A stretch of DNA of 64,000 nt from Torulaspora globosa (Eukaryota > Ascomycota > Saccharomycetes > Saccharomycetales > Saccharomycetaceae). A program made the translations under genes and the position numbers. The notes beneath the pieces are model-generated. The model searched no databases and was not told where the DNA came from. It was given only the letters and a program-made list of their open reading frames with translations. The stretch spans positions 806,001 through 870,000 of the forward strand of contig NC_050732.1 of the NCBI RefSeq assembly GCF_014133895.1, in the 5' to 3' direction. This document shows, in pieces, positions 55,917-64,000 of the stretch. Numbering within the stretch: the stretch's first letter is position 1; the number at the start of each line of letters is the position of its first letter.

Positions 55917-58349
55917 ATGTCAGGTGCTAACACTCATGCAACCCCGATTGTTATCCAGCAAGATATGCCGTTTACAAAGACTTCAAGCCTAAGCGCTCCT
56001 ATTTCTTCGCGTTCATGCCCGGCAACACCAGCTGAAATGATCAGATCTACCCCGAACACAACGTTGAAGGTCAAGAAAAGTCCAAAGAAAAGCCCCTCAC
56101 GTTGGATGGAGCGATCATCTTTCAAGATACATTTTACCCTCCTGAATTTGAACAACAAAAAGAGAGCCAAATGTATTTACTGTGGGAAGACGTTTAGAGA
56201 GGGAGAATCGACCGGAAACTTGTCAAAGCATATTACCGCTGTCCATCCCAGTGCTCTAAAGAGCAAGAAGCCGAAAGGGAGCAATCTAAAAACTCTGGAT
56301 ATGCTTCCTAGGAGATCAAAGTCACTCAGACTGAGCGAATCTCTAGTGCAGGAATGCCAGAAAAACCCTCAGGCTCTACAAACACTACTTTTGATATCAG
56401 AGGGCTTTTTACCCTTCAACTTTGTGAGGCTTCTAAGTTGGAGGTTGATAAATCAAACGAACCCAGCCAATGCCTTCATCCAGTCTAGAACAACACTATC
56501 CACTAAAATTAATCTTTTTAAAAGGTACCTGAATGAGACCCTGCATTGCAACTTAAAAGACACCACCATGGTTAATATACAGTTGGATATATGGACTTCT
56601 CCTAGCAATATTTCATTCCTCGCGGTAATGGTTTCTTTCGCTCCGAATATCCTCAATATGGAATCACTGGAACTGGCCAATGATGCGAAAATCCTGCTGA
56701 ACAACCGAGGGGAATCCCGCAACTGTCATCTACTAGAGTTCATTAGTCTGGGGCATAAGCGACACACTGGCTTAAACATATACAAGGTTTTCAAGGAGAT
56801 TTTAGATAGACATAACCTTGTTGATAAGCTTGGAACTATAACCATGGACAACGCTACAAATAATGAGTCTTTTCACAAGAGTCTTGTCTATGACTACTTG
56901 AACAAAATAAAGCCTTCTGGACATCAAATGCTGGGCAAAGTTCGCTTTATCCGTTGCGCTAACCATGTGTTAAATTTGATCTTCGGGAGAATCATAAAGA
57001 GTTTGTCTGAAGACCTCTTATTTGCCGACGCCTTCAGTAAAGTGACCAAGCTGGCGAAAATCATGAGGCGCTCAACTGCGGTCAATGCAAGTTTGAAAGA
57101 ACATGGTATACCGCTTATACCATATGAATCACAAACCAGATGGATTTATTCCTGGAGACAAGTTACTGTTTTTTTACAGAATTATGATGCCTATTCGGAA
57201 TGGTTTAAAGCACTCGACACAAAATCCCATACTCACATCATCAATCGAGTCCAGAGTGACATAAGATTTGAGGAAAAGACAATTCAAATGCTGACATACT
57301 TCGTTAAGTGCTGTGATATATTCGGTAAACTGAATTTCCATTTTCAGAATGATGAGTTTAACAATCTCCCTCAAGGCGTTCCTCTTTACTACCTACTAGG
57401 TCACTACTACAAACTGTGCTTACGTGCGTTTGCCGGAAACCATATTCCTAAAACTCCAGGCATGGATTTCTCTTATTTCAATGGCCCAGAGTCTCTATCT
57501 TTGGATGATAAAAGAATTGTTCTTCAAGCAATCAAAGATTCCTGCCGCTGCTACGAAGACTATTTATCTGATATCCAGGTGAATCCTCTATTCTACGTTG
57601 CAGTGATCCTAGATCCAACGGCAAAACAAGACAAGCTTTATGAAATAATGGAAGACGAGGAGTTCACGGTTAGAATAAGCGAAGTTAACTCATTCATGCG
57701 CAACTACCTGAAAGTACAGAGGTTTAGCTGTGCTACGGAACAGGAGCGGAGAAAGATTCCTGAAGCTTGTAGCGATGAAAACCTGCTGTCGTTTAATATC
57801 CGTGTCGCACCTGATCCGTCGAGGCATACCGGATCGGCTGCCATGGAAGCTGAGTGCAATGATGGAAGTCTTGAAGAATGGGTAAGATATCAGAGAGAGC
57901 CTGTAATCGCAGGAAACTCTAGACAGGAAGCGATAAAATGGTGGTATGACCACCGCCATACTTATCCGATGCTTTTTAAATTGGCAATGTCTTTGTTCTA
58001 CACCAAGTTTACCTCCTGTGATGTGGAAAGGTGTTTCTCGCTCGCTGGCAGGGTTGTTAGGAAAGATCGAGCACGTTTAAGTCACAATAACATAGGAACG
58101 TTGATGATTTTAAGGGATCGATTTTCAAATTTTGGTTTTTATAATGGCGGCCTAGTATCCGATGCTATCTTGGATGATGATGATTTCGATATTAACCTTG
58201 ACGATTCAGACCACGAGCGAGAAGACAGCGACGATGCCATTTTTGAAGAATGGCCACAAGAATCCTGGTCTCCAGAAACTCCAACTGCTCCCCGGACACC
58301 CGAGGATTCTCTTAGACAGGCTACAGATAGTCCTACACCTGTGGGCTGA
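55917..58349 (+). CDS. hAT transposase
   Basis: An uninterrupted 810-residue frame. BED zinc finger at about 84-110 (KCIYCGKTF...HITAVHP: two Cys, two His). Catalytic core: first Asp in IQLDIWTSPSN (~223), second in TMDNATNN (~310), and the hAT C/H motif in RCANHVLNL (~347). C-terminal dimerisation domain at ~680-735 (MSLFYTKFTSCDVERCFSLA, the last acidic residue of the DDE set probably being the Glu in DVERCFS). The tail is acidic (DDDDFDINLDDSDHERED) and Pro/Thr-rich. An intact frame in a block full of pseudogenes suggests a recent arrival or selection. The frame continues upstream only to a GTG (55815). Activity is not proven. Confidence 0.92.
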   Translation: MSGANTHATPIVIQQDMPFTKTSSLSAPISSRSCPATPAEMIRSTPNTTLKVKKSPKKSPSRWMERSSFKIHFTLLNLNNKKRAKCIYCGKTFREGESTGNLSKHITAVHPSALKSKKPKGSNLKTLDMLPRRSKSLRLSESLVQECQKNPQALQTLLLISEGFLPFNFVRLLSWRLINQTNPANAFIQSRTTLSTKINLFKRYLNETLHCNLKDTTMVNIQLDIWTSPSNISFLAVMVSFAPNILNMESLELANDAKILLNNRGESRNCHLLEFISLGHKRHTGLNIYKVFKEILDRHNLVDKLGTITMDNATNNESFHKSLVYDYLNKIKPSGHQMLGKVRFIRCANHVLNLIFGRIIKSLSEDLLFADAFSKVTKLAKIMRRSTAVNASLKEHGIPLIPYESQTRWIYSWRQVTVFLQNYDAYSEWFKALDTKSHTHIINRVQSDIRFEEKTIQMLTYFVKCCDIFGKLNFHFQNDEFNNLPQGVPLYYLLGHYYKLCLRAFAGNHIPKTPGMDFSYFNGPESLSLDDKRIVLQAIKDSCRCYEDYLSDIQVNPLFYVAVILDPTAKQDKLYEIMEDEEFTVRISEVNSFMRNYLKVQRFSCATEQERRKIPEACSDENLLSFNIRVAPDPSRHTGSAAMEAECNDGSLEEWVRYQREPVIAGNSRQEAIKWWYDHRHTYPMLFKLAMSLFYTKFTSCDVERCFSLAGRVVRKDRARLSHNNIGTLMILRDRFSNFGFYNGGLVSDAILDDDDFDINLDDSDHEREDSDDAIFEEWPQESWSPETPTAPRTPEDSLRQATDSPTPVG

Positions 58350-58479
58350 TAGGCATACCTTGAGTGTGAATCCTAGATGCTTCGCTAAATTTCGTGTAAA
58401 GTAATACGTCCTAAATCGTGACCCACGAATAATACTCAGAAACTACCCAATTTGTAAATAGTGACAAACTCATAATCAC

Positions 58480-58583
58480 TCACACTCTCTACGATGAGTA
58501 GGTTTCGCGCATACTCATTACTCGAAATGGCGCTACCGAGTTGGAGTGGAACTATTACCCGGTTACTCATTGAACATGCCTGG
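58480..58583 (-). repeat. hAT right terminal inverted repeat
   Basis: Reverse complement begins CCAGGCATGTTCAATGAGTA and follows the left repeat through to CTACTCATCGTAGAGAGTG. The right end differs from the left by a handful of bases and one small gap near CTCTGCTCC/TTCCACTCC. Confidence 0.9.
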
Positions 58584-58849
58584 TTTACGATATTAGAGTC
58601 ACTAGTGACGGCTACGACTGGGAAGCATCATCTCGATCTCACGGTATTATAGACGCCGCCTCCTCAGATGACTTATATCTGACTGGAGCAGTTTCGAATA
58701 TATTATGCAAGACAATGACATACAATACTGCACCCCAGAGGAAGCCGACACACATGGAGTTATCTTGAAGACTCAAGTGAGCAGGCCTACCCCAGTAGGC
58801 ACCACCACGCTACCATCCCTTCTACTCTAGTAGCATCTAGCGGAGCAGA
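58584..58849. other. Spacer between hAT and Ty3 remnant
   Basis: 266 bp. A 52-codon plus-strand frame ends here (DWSSFEYIMQDNDIQYC..., TAG near 58830); it has no start I trust and no known family. No LTR end recognised at the Ty3 junction. Confidence 0.3.
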
Positions 58850-61550
58850 CTACTGCAAAATGGCCCGACGAAGAGCAGTTGCACTTTCCAGTATTTGCCA
58901 GTGTTGTGGTACGCGTCCCTGCGTAACAATACATAGTCTCCGACTTTGTACTGAACTTCCTTCCTCCCCCGATTGTGAGAGGCTTGCTGTCTGTGTTGAG
59001 CTGCGGTTAGAGCATCCTGGGCGATCACGGTTATCGACCCAAACTTAACAGCGGTGAAGGAACGCGCAGATAACTCGTTTGCGGTGTTGACAATGGGTTC
59101 CTTAGGTATGTAGCCGCAGTCAAGTTCAAACGGTGTGCGTTGGGATTACTTCGAAGGTGTCGAATTGTACACGTATTCGATCTGGGGTAACAAAGTGTCC
59201 CACTGTGAATGGTCCACATTGGTGTACATTCTGAGCAACCTGTTCAAGACTTGGATGGTTCGCTCACTTTGGCCGTCAGTTTGGGGATGGTTCGAAGATG
59301 ACATCGTGAGCTTTATGCCCAGTCGGGAGGCCATTTCATGAAATAGTTTAGCTGTGAGCCTGGTCGGACGTAACAGCCCGGGAAAACCGTGATAAGCGAA
59401 GACAAGCCGGTATAGCAGGCCCTTAATACCTCGAGCGTCCAGTGTTTTCCGACATGGTATAAGGTGAGCTCTCTTCGAGAACCTACGTACAACAATAGGA
59501 TGTCGTGTCCCTGGGATGTGCGTGGGAGATTCGCGCGAAGTCCATGGAGATGACCAGCCATCGCCCTTTGGGAATGGGCAATGGTAGCAACAGTCCTTGG
59601 TTATGCTGTCGAGAGTTTTTCATAATCTGACATTGCAGACAACTCTTGACGTATCTACGGACTGACGACAGCATCTTTGGCCAATAGAACATTTCAGCTA
59701 CTTTGCCATAGGTGATTGATTCACCATAGTGTCCGCCAAAAAGTGCACGATCGTGGTAAACTTCTAGAACTTCGTGGATTCTGGTATTTGGTACACAATA
59801 ACGCTTGTCATAACGCAAGGTACCCTCGTCAATGTTAAAGTGTTTCGTGGCCTGTGGTGATCGACGCAGTTTCGTTACCCATTGTTGCCAATCTTTGGTT
59901 TGCAGGTTGATTGCCTTATTTTCTTACTCCAATATGTGCATTACCGCGGCCCAATACGCTTCTTTTGCACGTCTGGGGTCCTTTGTGATGGTTCCGATGT
60001 TGGTAAGCGGTCTACCGCGTTAATCGCCACATTTCTTGGCAAGGTGTCCGCCACGACGTTATCAGGTCCCTTAAGGTACTCTAGTTCTATGTCATATTCC
60101 GCCAACTCGTCTAACCATCTTGCGAGTCCCATTGACGGTTCGTTTCTGTTCTTTAATGTGAGAAGTGAGATATCATCTGTCCTTAAGGTAAACCGCTTGC
60201 CGTGTAGCAAGTATTTGAAGGGGCGTAAGCTTTCGATAATGCCCAACAGCTCCAGCTCTCCTGCCGGGTAGTTGTTCTGGGCACCTTGGAGCAATTTCGA
60301 GAAATATCCAACTACTCCTGTTACCTTTTTATTCTCCGTTTCTTCTAGCACCGCTCCGAGACCTAGTTTACTAGCATCTGTCGTTAAGCGGTATTCTTTG
60401 TCGAGATGAAAGGGTACGAGTAGGGGTGCGGAACTTAGGAGCCTCTTAAGCTCTTCGAAAGCCTTGGTCTGGGCTTGAGTCCATGGTGTTTTCTTTGACG
60501 TGAAGTCTATCAAAGGTCGTGCTACCATTGAGCACCGAGGAATAAAACGCCGATAATAATTTATCATGCCAAGGAATCGCTGTGCGTCCCGCACAGTCTC
60601 ACATTCAGGGATAGCGTTTATCGCTTTGCTGTTATCCTTCATTGGTCGGATACATCGTTCGGAAATGTGGTATCCTAGAAACTCGATCTTAGGTTGTAGG
60701 AATTTACACTTCTTGTCCTTGACGATCAGCTGGTGGTCTTTTAATCGTTGGAGTACCGTATCTAAGTGTTTGATGTGTTCCTTCTTTGACGCTGACATTA
60801 CCAGGATGTCATCGAGGTACACTAGGACGAACGGTAGATCGCGGAAGATGTCAGCTATATACCTTGAGAAGGTGGATGGTTCGTTGAGTAACCCAAACGG
60901 CATTACTCGGTATTGGTATTTACCGTTATGAATGGTAAAGGGAGTCTCAGGGACGTCTTCCTTTTTGACCGGTATTTGGTGATAACCGCAGTGGAGATCT
61001 AGCGTCGAGAAAACGGCAGACCGGCCTATCTTTGCCAATAATACTTCAATTCTTGGGTCTTTGATCGTGGGTTCATTCAGGACTCGGTGGTCTACAAATA
61101 ACCGGTATGAGCCATCTTTCTTTTTATTTTAACGAGAACGAATGGTGACCTGTAGGGGCTCTTCGACGGTTCGACGAATCCTTTCTCGAGCAATCATCCA
61201 CAATTTTGACAATCTCATGGGAGACTTCCTTCTTGTCCAGGGCGGTACGTGGTAAGTCATTTCTGTTTGCCGATATTAGCTTGGAGGTCTGTTGGGAGGA
61301 GTGTGAAAGTGCTTTCTTCAACCGGTTCCTGGGATGGGTGGCACTTGGACTTGGACAAAGCATCCGGCCAAAGACTGCGATGGTTTCTTGCGGGCTTACG
61401 GACTTGTCGATCATCTTCCGTGTGGATGATTCCTATTGGACAAGTCAGTGGTTTCTGCTGGGATTCACCGTGATTCGGTGAAGTCGATGGTCTGTCATGG
61501 TCCGTGGGATCAATGGTTTGACAAGGTTCTGTGAGGTCGATGGTTCTAGG
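58850..61550 (-). mobile_element. Ty3/gypsy retrotransposon pol remnant, frameshifted
   Basis: Minus-strand Ty3-like pol, read from high to low coordinates. A degenerate pre-RT spacer covers ~61550-61260. Reverse transcriptase follows (RSPFVLV, STLDLHCGYHQIP, the catalytic VYLDDIL near 60815). RNase H comes next (YRLTTDASKLGLGAVLEE, TLRTDDISLL), then the integrase H2C2 finger (VLEVYHDRALFGGH, CLQCQIMKN near 59610), the integrase core (NHPQTDGQSERT near 59280) and part of the integrase C-terminal domain (KVGDYVLLRRDAY near 58930). At least five frameshifts separate these parts, including one in the KKDGSYR region near 61120. Gag, protease, 3' end and both LTRs are missing. Dead copy. Confidence 0.92.
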
Positions 61551-61551
61551 A

Positions 61552-61713
61552 TGGATCGCCAAGATCAGGGTCGGCGACGCCAGCGAGCTGCAGAGCGCAG
61601 AGTTGCTCACGCTGGAGGCGTACGAGAGGTCTCTGAAGGAGGAGCAGCACCAGTAGGGAGCGTTGTTAGCTATGTAGAACTGTCTAAGCGTCTCTTGTGC
61701 TCGTCGAGCGTTC
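61552..61713 (+). repeat. Right direct repeat bracketing the accessory block
   Basis: 162 bp matching 51502-51662: ~34 codons of the GCV3 tail (pseudogene fragment ending KEEQHQ then TAG where the real gene ends KEDQHE) plus spacer plus the BOL1 C-terminus in its intact form. The right repeat is thus the native BOL1 side of the ancestral GCV3-BOL1 junction. Confidence 0.93.
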
Positions 61714-62035
61714 TGGTGGTGAGCTGCAGGGCGTGGACGCGGTCGGCGCCCAGCTCGCCGGCCAGCACGCCGTAGACGAGACGGTGTCTGCTGGGCAGGC
61801 TCATGCCGCAGAACTTGTCGCTGGCAAGCTCAAGTCTGAAGTGGGACTCGATGCGGTTGGCGGAGTCTGCTATGCCGTGGTGGCCGGCGTGCTTGTACGA
61901 GTCGTTGAATAGCTCGAAATGGGACAGGTCCGGGAAGTTGTCGTGGATCTTCTTGGTGATGCTCTGGGCAATCGGGCCCTGAATGCTCCTGTTTGGCGGG
62001 GTGGACATCGTGCGGGTGGCGAGTCTACGTAGCAT
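61670..62035 (-). CDS. BOL1: BolA-family mitochondrial Fe-S assembly factor
   Basis: 121 residues. Bol1 works with monothiol glutaredoxin Grx5 in late mitochondrial iron-sulfur delivery. Start at 62035 gives MLRRLATRTMSTPPN, a short presequence; 62008 is an alternative. BolA fold: FELFNDSYKHAGHHG (with the conserved His), SHFRLELASDKFCGMSLPSRHRLVYGVL, and the C-terminal VHALQLTT helix/strand. The last 14 or so codons are in the repeat shared with 51502-51662. It diverges from BOL3 with a 112-bp gap. Confidence 0.92.
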   Translation of the reverse strand: MLRRLATRTMSTPPNRSIQGPIAQSITKKIHDNFPDLSHFELFNDSYKHAGHHGIADSANRIESHFRLELASDKFCGMSLPSRHRLVYGVLAGELGADRVHALQLTTRTLDEHKRRLDSST

Positions 62036-62147
62036 CAGGCTCGTCGAATGATGCTTGTTCTTCTTCTTGGTGGTTTGCGCAAGAGAAAAATTCACCGCTG
62101 GTGGGCCTTACGTAACACAGCAAGGTGCCAGCTACAGTCCGCATCCG

Positions 62148-62462
62148 ATGACCATGATACTGCCATTGAGATTGCCGGCCAGGTTAGCTGCCAGTCGTTT
62201 CGTGAGAGGTAGCTTGACACGTCTGTACTCGCTCACCGCAGAGGAATCGATGATTCAAGAGAAACTGAGTAAGGCGCTTCAGCCGAAGAAACTGCAGGTG
62301 GTGGATATCTCCGGCGGCTGCGGCTCGATGTTTGCCATCGACGTCAGCAGCGAGAAGTTCAAAGGCCTTTCGATTGTCAAGCAGCACAAACTGGTGAACG
62401 AGATCCTGAAGGAAGACATCCCCAGATGGCACGGACTGCAGCTGCGTACCAAAGCTGAGTGA
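62148..62462 (+). CDS. BOL3: BolA-family mitochondrial protein Bol3 (Aim1)
   Basis: 104 residues (118 in S. cerevisiae). Bol3 overlaps with Bol1 and acts with Nfu1 in Fe-S transfer to proteins such as lipoate synthase. The N-terminus MTMILPLRLPARLAASRFVR is a mitochondrial presequence. BolA domain: LQVVDISGGCGSMFAIDVSS, FKGLSIVKQHKLVNEIL with the conserved His, ending IPRWHGLQLRTK. ATGs at 62148 and 62154 are both possible; the frame upstream opens only at a TTG. Confidence 0.92.
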   Translation: MTMILPLRLPARLAASRFVRGSLTRLYSLTAEESMIQEKLSKALQPKKLQVVDISGGCGSMFAIDVSSEKFKGLSIVKQHKLVNEILKEDIPRWHGLQLRTKAE

Positions 62463-62551
62463 CCATTTGGTTGTCGTACTCTTGTATATATTCGGTGCTG
62501 ATTACATAGTGGCGGCCGAGGCCGAAAAGAATGCCTATATTACTATCCTAT

Positions 62552-64000
62552 TTATTCATCGTCAACCTTTTCCTCCGTCTCTTCGAGAATCTCTTCCTTC
62601 ACTTCTTCAATAATGGTGTAATCGTCTTCGTCGCCATCCAGCGGAGGAACGTCGAAGGCTTTGTAACCAAAGACTTCGAGCATGCGTTCGGAGCTCGATT
62701 CTCTGTAGTCGTGCCATTCTTTCAATAGTTCACGTTGTCTCAAGATCAAGTCTCTCATGGCGGAGTCCGCTTCCATGGCATCTTGCTCCTCGAATTGAGC
62801 GGACCACTCTCTTAGATTCTTTCTGACCTTCTTCTTCTCAGCGTTGCTCAACAGAGACTCAGGTCTTGGTCTCCAAGCGAAGTTCTTGAAGTTGGCGATA
62901 GTCTCCTCCTTGACCAGCGCACCACCGACGTTGTAGATCTTGAAACCGTTCTCCATCTTGTGTTTCAAGGCGCTTGACCAGACACATAGGAACCTACCGG
63001 AAGGATCCCATGTCATGTCGGTCGCGGACATGAAAGTTGGCTTAGCAACGTCCTTCACGGAGGCTTGGACGTCTTTGACATCATTGATGTTCTTCTCACC
63101 GGCGAAGTCCATGTCGAAGAATAGGAAATCCGATTTACGGACGTTTGGTTTCACAAGAGTGGCAATCACAACAAATCTACCAGCTGGCGACCATGAAACA
63201 GTGTTTGAGAACTTGTCAGCTATCTCTACCACCTTCTTCCATTTCTTGACACCAGCAACTTGCTGACCCTTCTCCTTCTCTCTGGCTTCAGGTGCAAAGA
63301 AGCTTATTACGTGCCTTGGAATAGCTGGATTATCGTCACCAATGTCACGGTCAGCGATAGCAACAAATCTGTTCCCATTTGGTTCCCATTCAAAAGCTTT
63401 GACGCAATCCTTGAATTCAATCTTCTCGACAGGAATGTCCTTCTCAGTCAGCTTACAGATCTCCAAGTTACTGAACAAGGTCTTTCCGGACTTGGTGTGA
63501 CGTTCAACGTTGAAGCACAGGAACTCGGCCTGATTTTGCCAATGCAAGGAAACGTCGGAGACTTGAACCAGATTCACAGTCTTCAAAACCCTGCCGCGAG
63601 AAACCTCGACAACAGTACCTTTGCAGGACATATTGTTTGTCTCAGGCGTCCAGTAAGCCAACAGTACTGATGGCTCGTCGTTCTGTCTGAAAGGATATAG
63701 TTTGACACCGCTTGGTGCAAAGGAAAAGTCCCTGATGCCGGGAACCTTCAGAGCCTTATTGTCCATTGGAGCAAAACCGTTCCTAGAGTCGTGCACCACA
63801 AGGGTATCACCGACCATACGTGCGCAGTACCTGTCATCGAACGACCATCTGACTAGAGGCCAGTGCAAAAATGGGCTTTTCACCACAGGGAAAGTGGTCA
63901 TTAAAAGACCAGTTGCGATTTCCCAAATACAAAGTTGGTGGCCTTCGTTTCTCTTGCTGAATGGAGAGTCCTTGTCGTCATCCTTGCACAGAATGGGGTC
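62552..64000 (-). CDS. PRT1: Translation initiation factor eIF3b, C-terminal part (5' end outside window)
   Basis: About 482 codons of eIF3b (763 residues in S. cerevisiae), open through the window end; the Met at 63901 is internal. eIF3b scaffolds the eIF3 complex on the 40S subunit. The N-terminal RRM is not in the window. What remains is most of the beta-propeller (WD-like blades: [79 protein letters not shown]) and the helical C-terminus with acidic tail ([18 protein letters not shown]) that binds eIF3i/g. It converges on BOL3. Confidence 0.96.
   Translation of the reverse strand, partial: DPILCKDDDKDSPFSKRNEGHQLCIWEIATGLLMTTFPVVKSPFLHWPLVRWSFDDRYCARMVGDTLVVHDSRNGFAPMDNKALKVPGIRDFSFAPSGVKLYPFRQNDEPSVLLAYWTPETNNMSCKGTVVEVSRGRVLKTVNLVQVSDVSLHWQNQAEFLCFNVERHTKSGKTLFSNLEICKLTEKDIPVEKIEFKDCVKAFEWEPNGNRFVAIADRDIGDDNPAIPRHVISFFAPEAREKEKGQQVAGVKKWKKVVEIADKFSNTVSWSPAGRFVVIATLVKPNVRKSDFLFFDMDFAGEKNINDVKDVQASVKDVAKPTFMSATDMTWDPSGRFLCVWSSALKHKMENGFKIYNVGGALVKEETIANFKNFAWRPRPESLLSNAEKKKVRKNLREWSAQFEEQDAMEADSAMRDLILRQRELLKEWHDYRESSSERMLEVFGYKAFDVPPLDGDEDDYTIIEEVKEEILEETEEKVDDE

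Larger units (their letters stand above)
55311..58583 (+). mobile_element. hAT-superfamily DNA transposon, apparently complete
   Basis: A 3.27-kb element: ~104-bp terminal inverted repeats, a 5' leader, one intact transposase gene and a short 3' region. The superfamily follows from the BED finger, hAT-type catalytic region and C-terminal dimerisation domain. hAT elements (families called Rover and Roamer) are known from Saccharomycetaceae, and this resembles them in design. The flanking 8 bp (55303-55310 and 58584-58591) do not match, so no target duplication is visible. Either the ends are off by some bases or the flanks were rearranged. Confidence 0.85.

Noticed and set aside
58860..59341. 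Plus-strand small frames in the Ty3 remnant
   Set aside because: Antisense to recognisable integrase pieces.
61497..61775. Plus-strand frame across the right repeat as a new gene
   Set aside because: It is an out-of-frame reading of the duplicated GCV3 tail running into the BOL1 antisense strand.

Overview
The window is nuclear DNA from a budding yeast of the family Saccharomycetaceae that split off before the whole-genome duplication. The main evidence is gene order. Orthologues of genes from S. cerevisiae chromosome I left arm (FUN12, RBG1, CDC19, CYC3, CLN3, CDC24, ERV46, PTA1, GCV3, BOL1, BOL3) alternate with orthologues from chromosome XV right arm (RPA190, TYE7, REV1, PUT4, CIN1, MNE1, MEK1, TFB6, SOG2, MSC6, GDS1, CIR2, SNX3, HAP5, VTS1, PDE2, PRT1). 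Genes kept twice in S. cerevisiae (CDC19/PYK2 and YAL037W/YOR342C) occur once here. Moderate GC, compact intergenic regions and high protein similarity fit a Torulaspora/Zygotorulaspora or Lachancea type species; I cannot name the species.

Layout. 1-7.4 kb: RPA190 3' end, FUN12 (eIF5B), RBG1, a YAL037W/YOR342C homologue and an elongator tRNA-Met. 7.4-16.4 kb: TYE7 and REV1 (divergent), pyruvate kinase with a distant Rap1/Gcr1-type upstream element, and the PUT4 proline permease, whose upstream region has two CGG-N10-CCG sites. 16.4-33 kb: CIN1, MNE1, MEK1 (split by a 77-nt intron), TFB6, SOG2, CYC3, MSC6 and CLN3 (with upstream ORFs). 33.5-35.1 kb: a JmjC oxygenase gene that I do not know in S. 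cerevisiae. 35.7-51.6 kb: GDS1, CIR2, CDC24, ERV46, SNX3, HAP5, PTA1, VTS1, PDE2 and GCV3. 61.7-64 kb: BOL1, BOL3 and the 3' part of PRT1.

The unusual part is 51.66-61.55 kb. About 9.9 kb of accessory DNA sits between GCV3 and BOL1, which are tail-to-tail neighbours in the ancestral order. The block is bracketed by 161/162-bp direct repeats, about 96% identical, each spanning the GCV3 and BOL1 3' ends. Inside are three LTR-like remnants, an Old Yellow Enzyme pseudogene, a 169-bp palindrome, a decayed hydrophobic coding region, an intact hAT DNA transposon with ~104-bp terminal inverted repeats and two MBF-type sites ahead of its transposase, and a frameshifted Ty3/gypsy pol remnant.

Two functional links stand out. 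The JmjC protein looks like JMJD7, which in animals hydroxylates a lysine of DRG1-type GTPases; RBG1, the yeast DRG1, is 29 kb away and keeps that lysine. GCV3 (a lipoyl protein), BOL1 and BOL3 (Fe-S factors for lipoate synthase) are neighbours in one mitochondrial pathway. I saw no CRISPR array, rRNA gene or convincing centromere.
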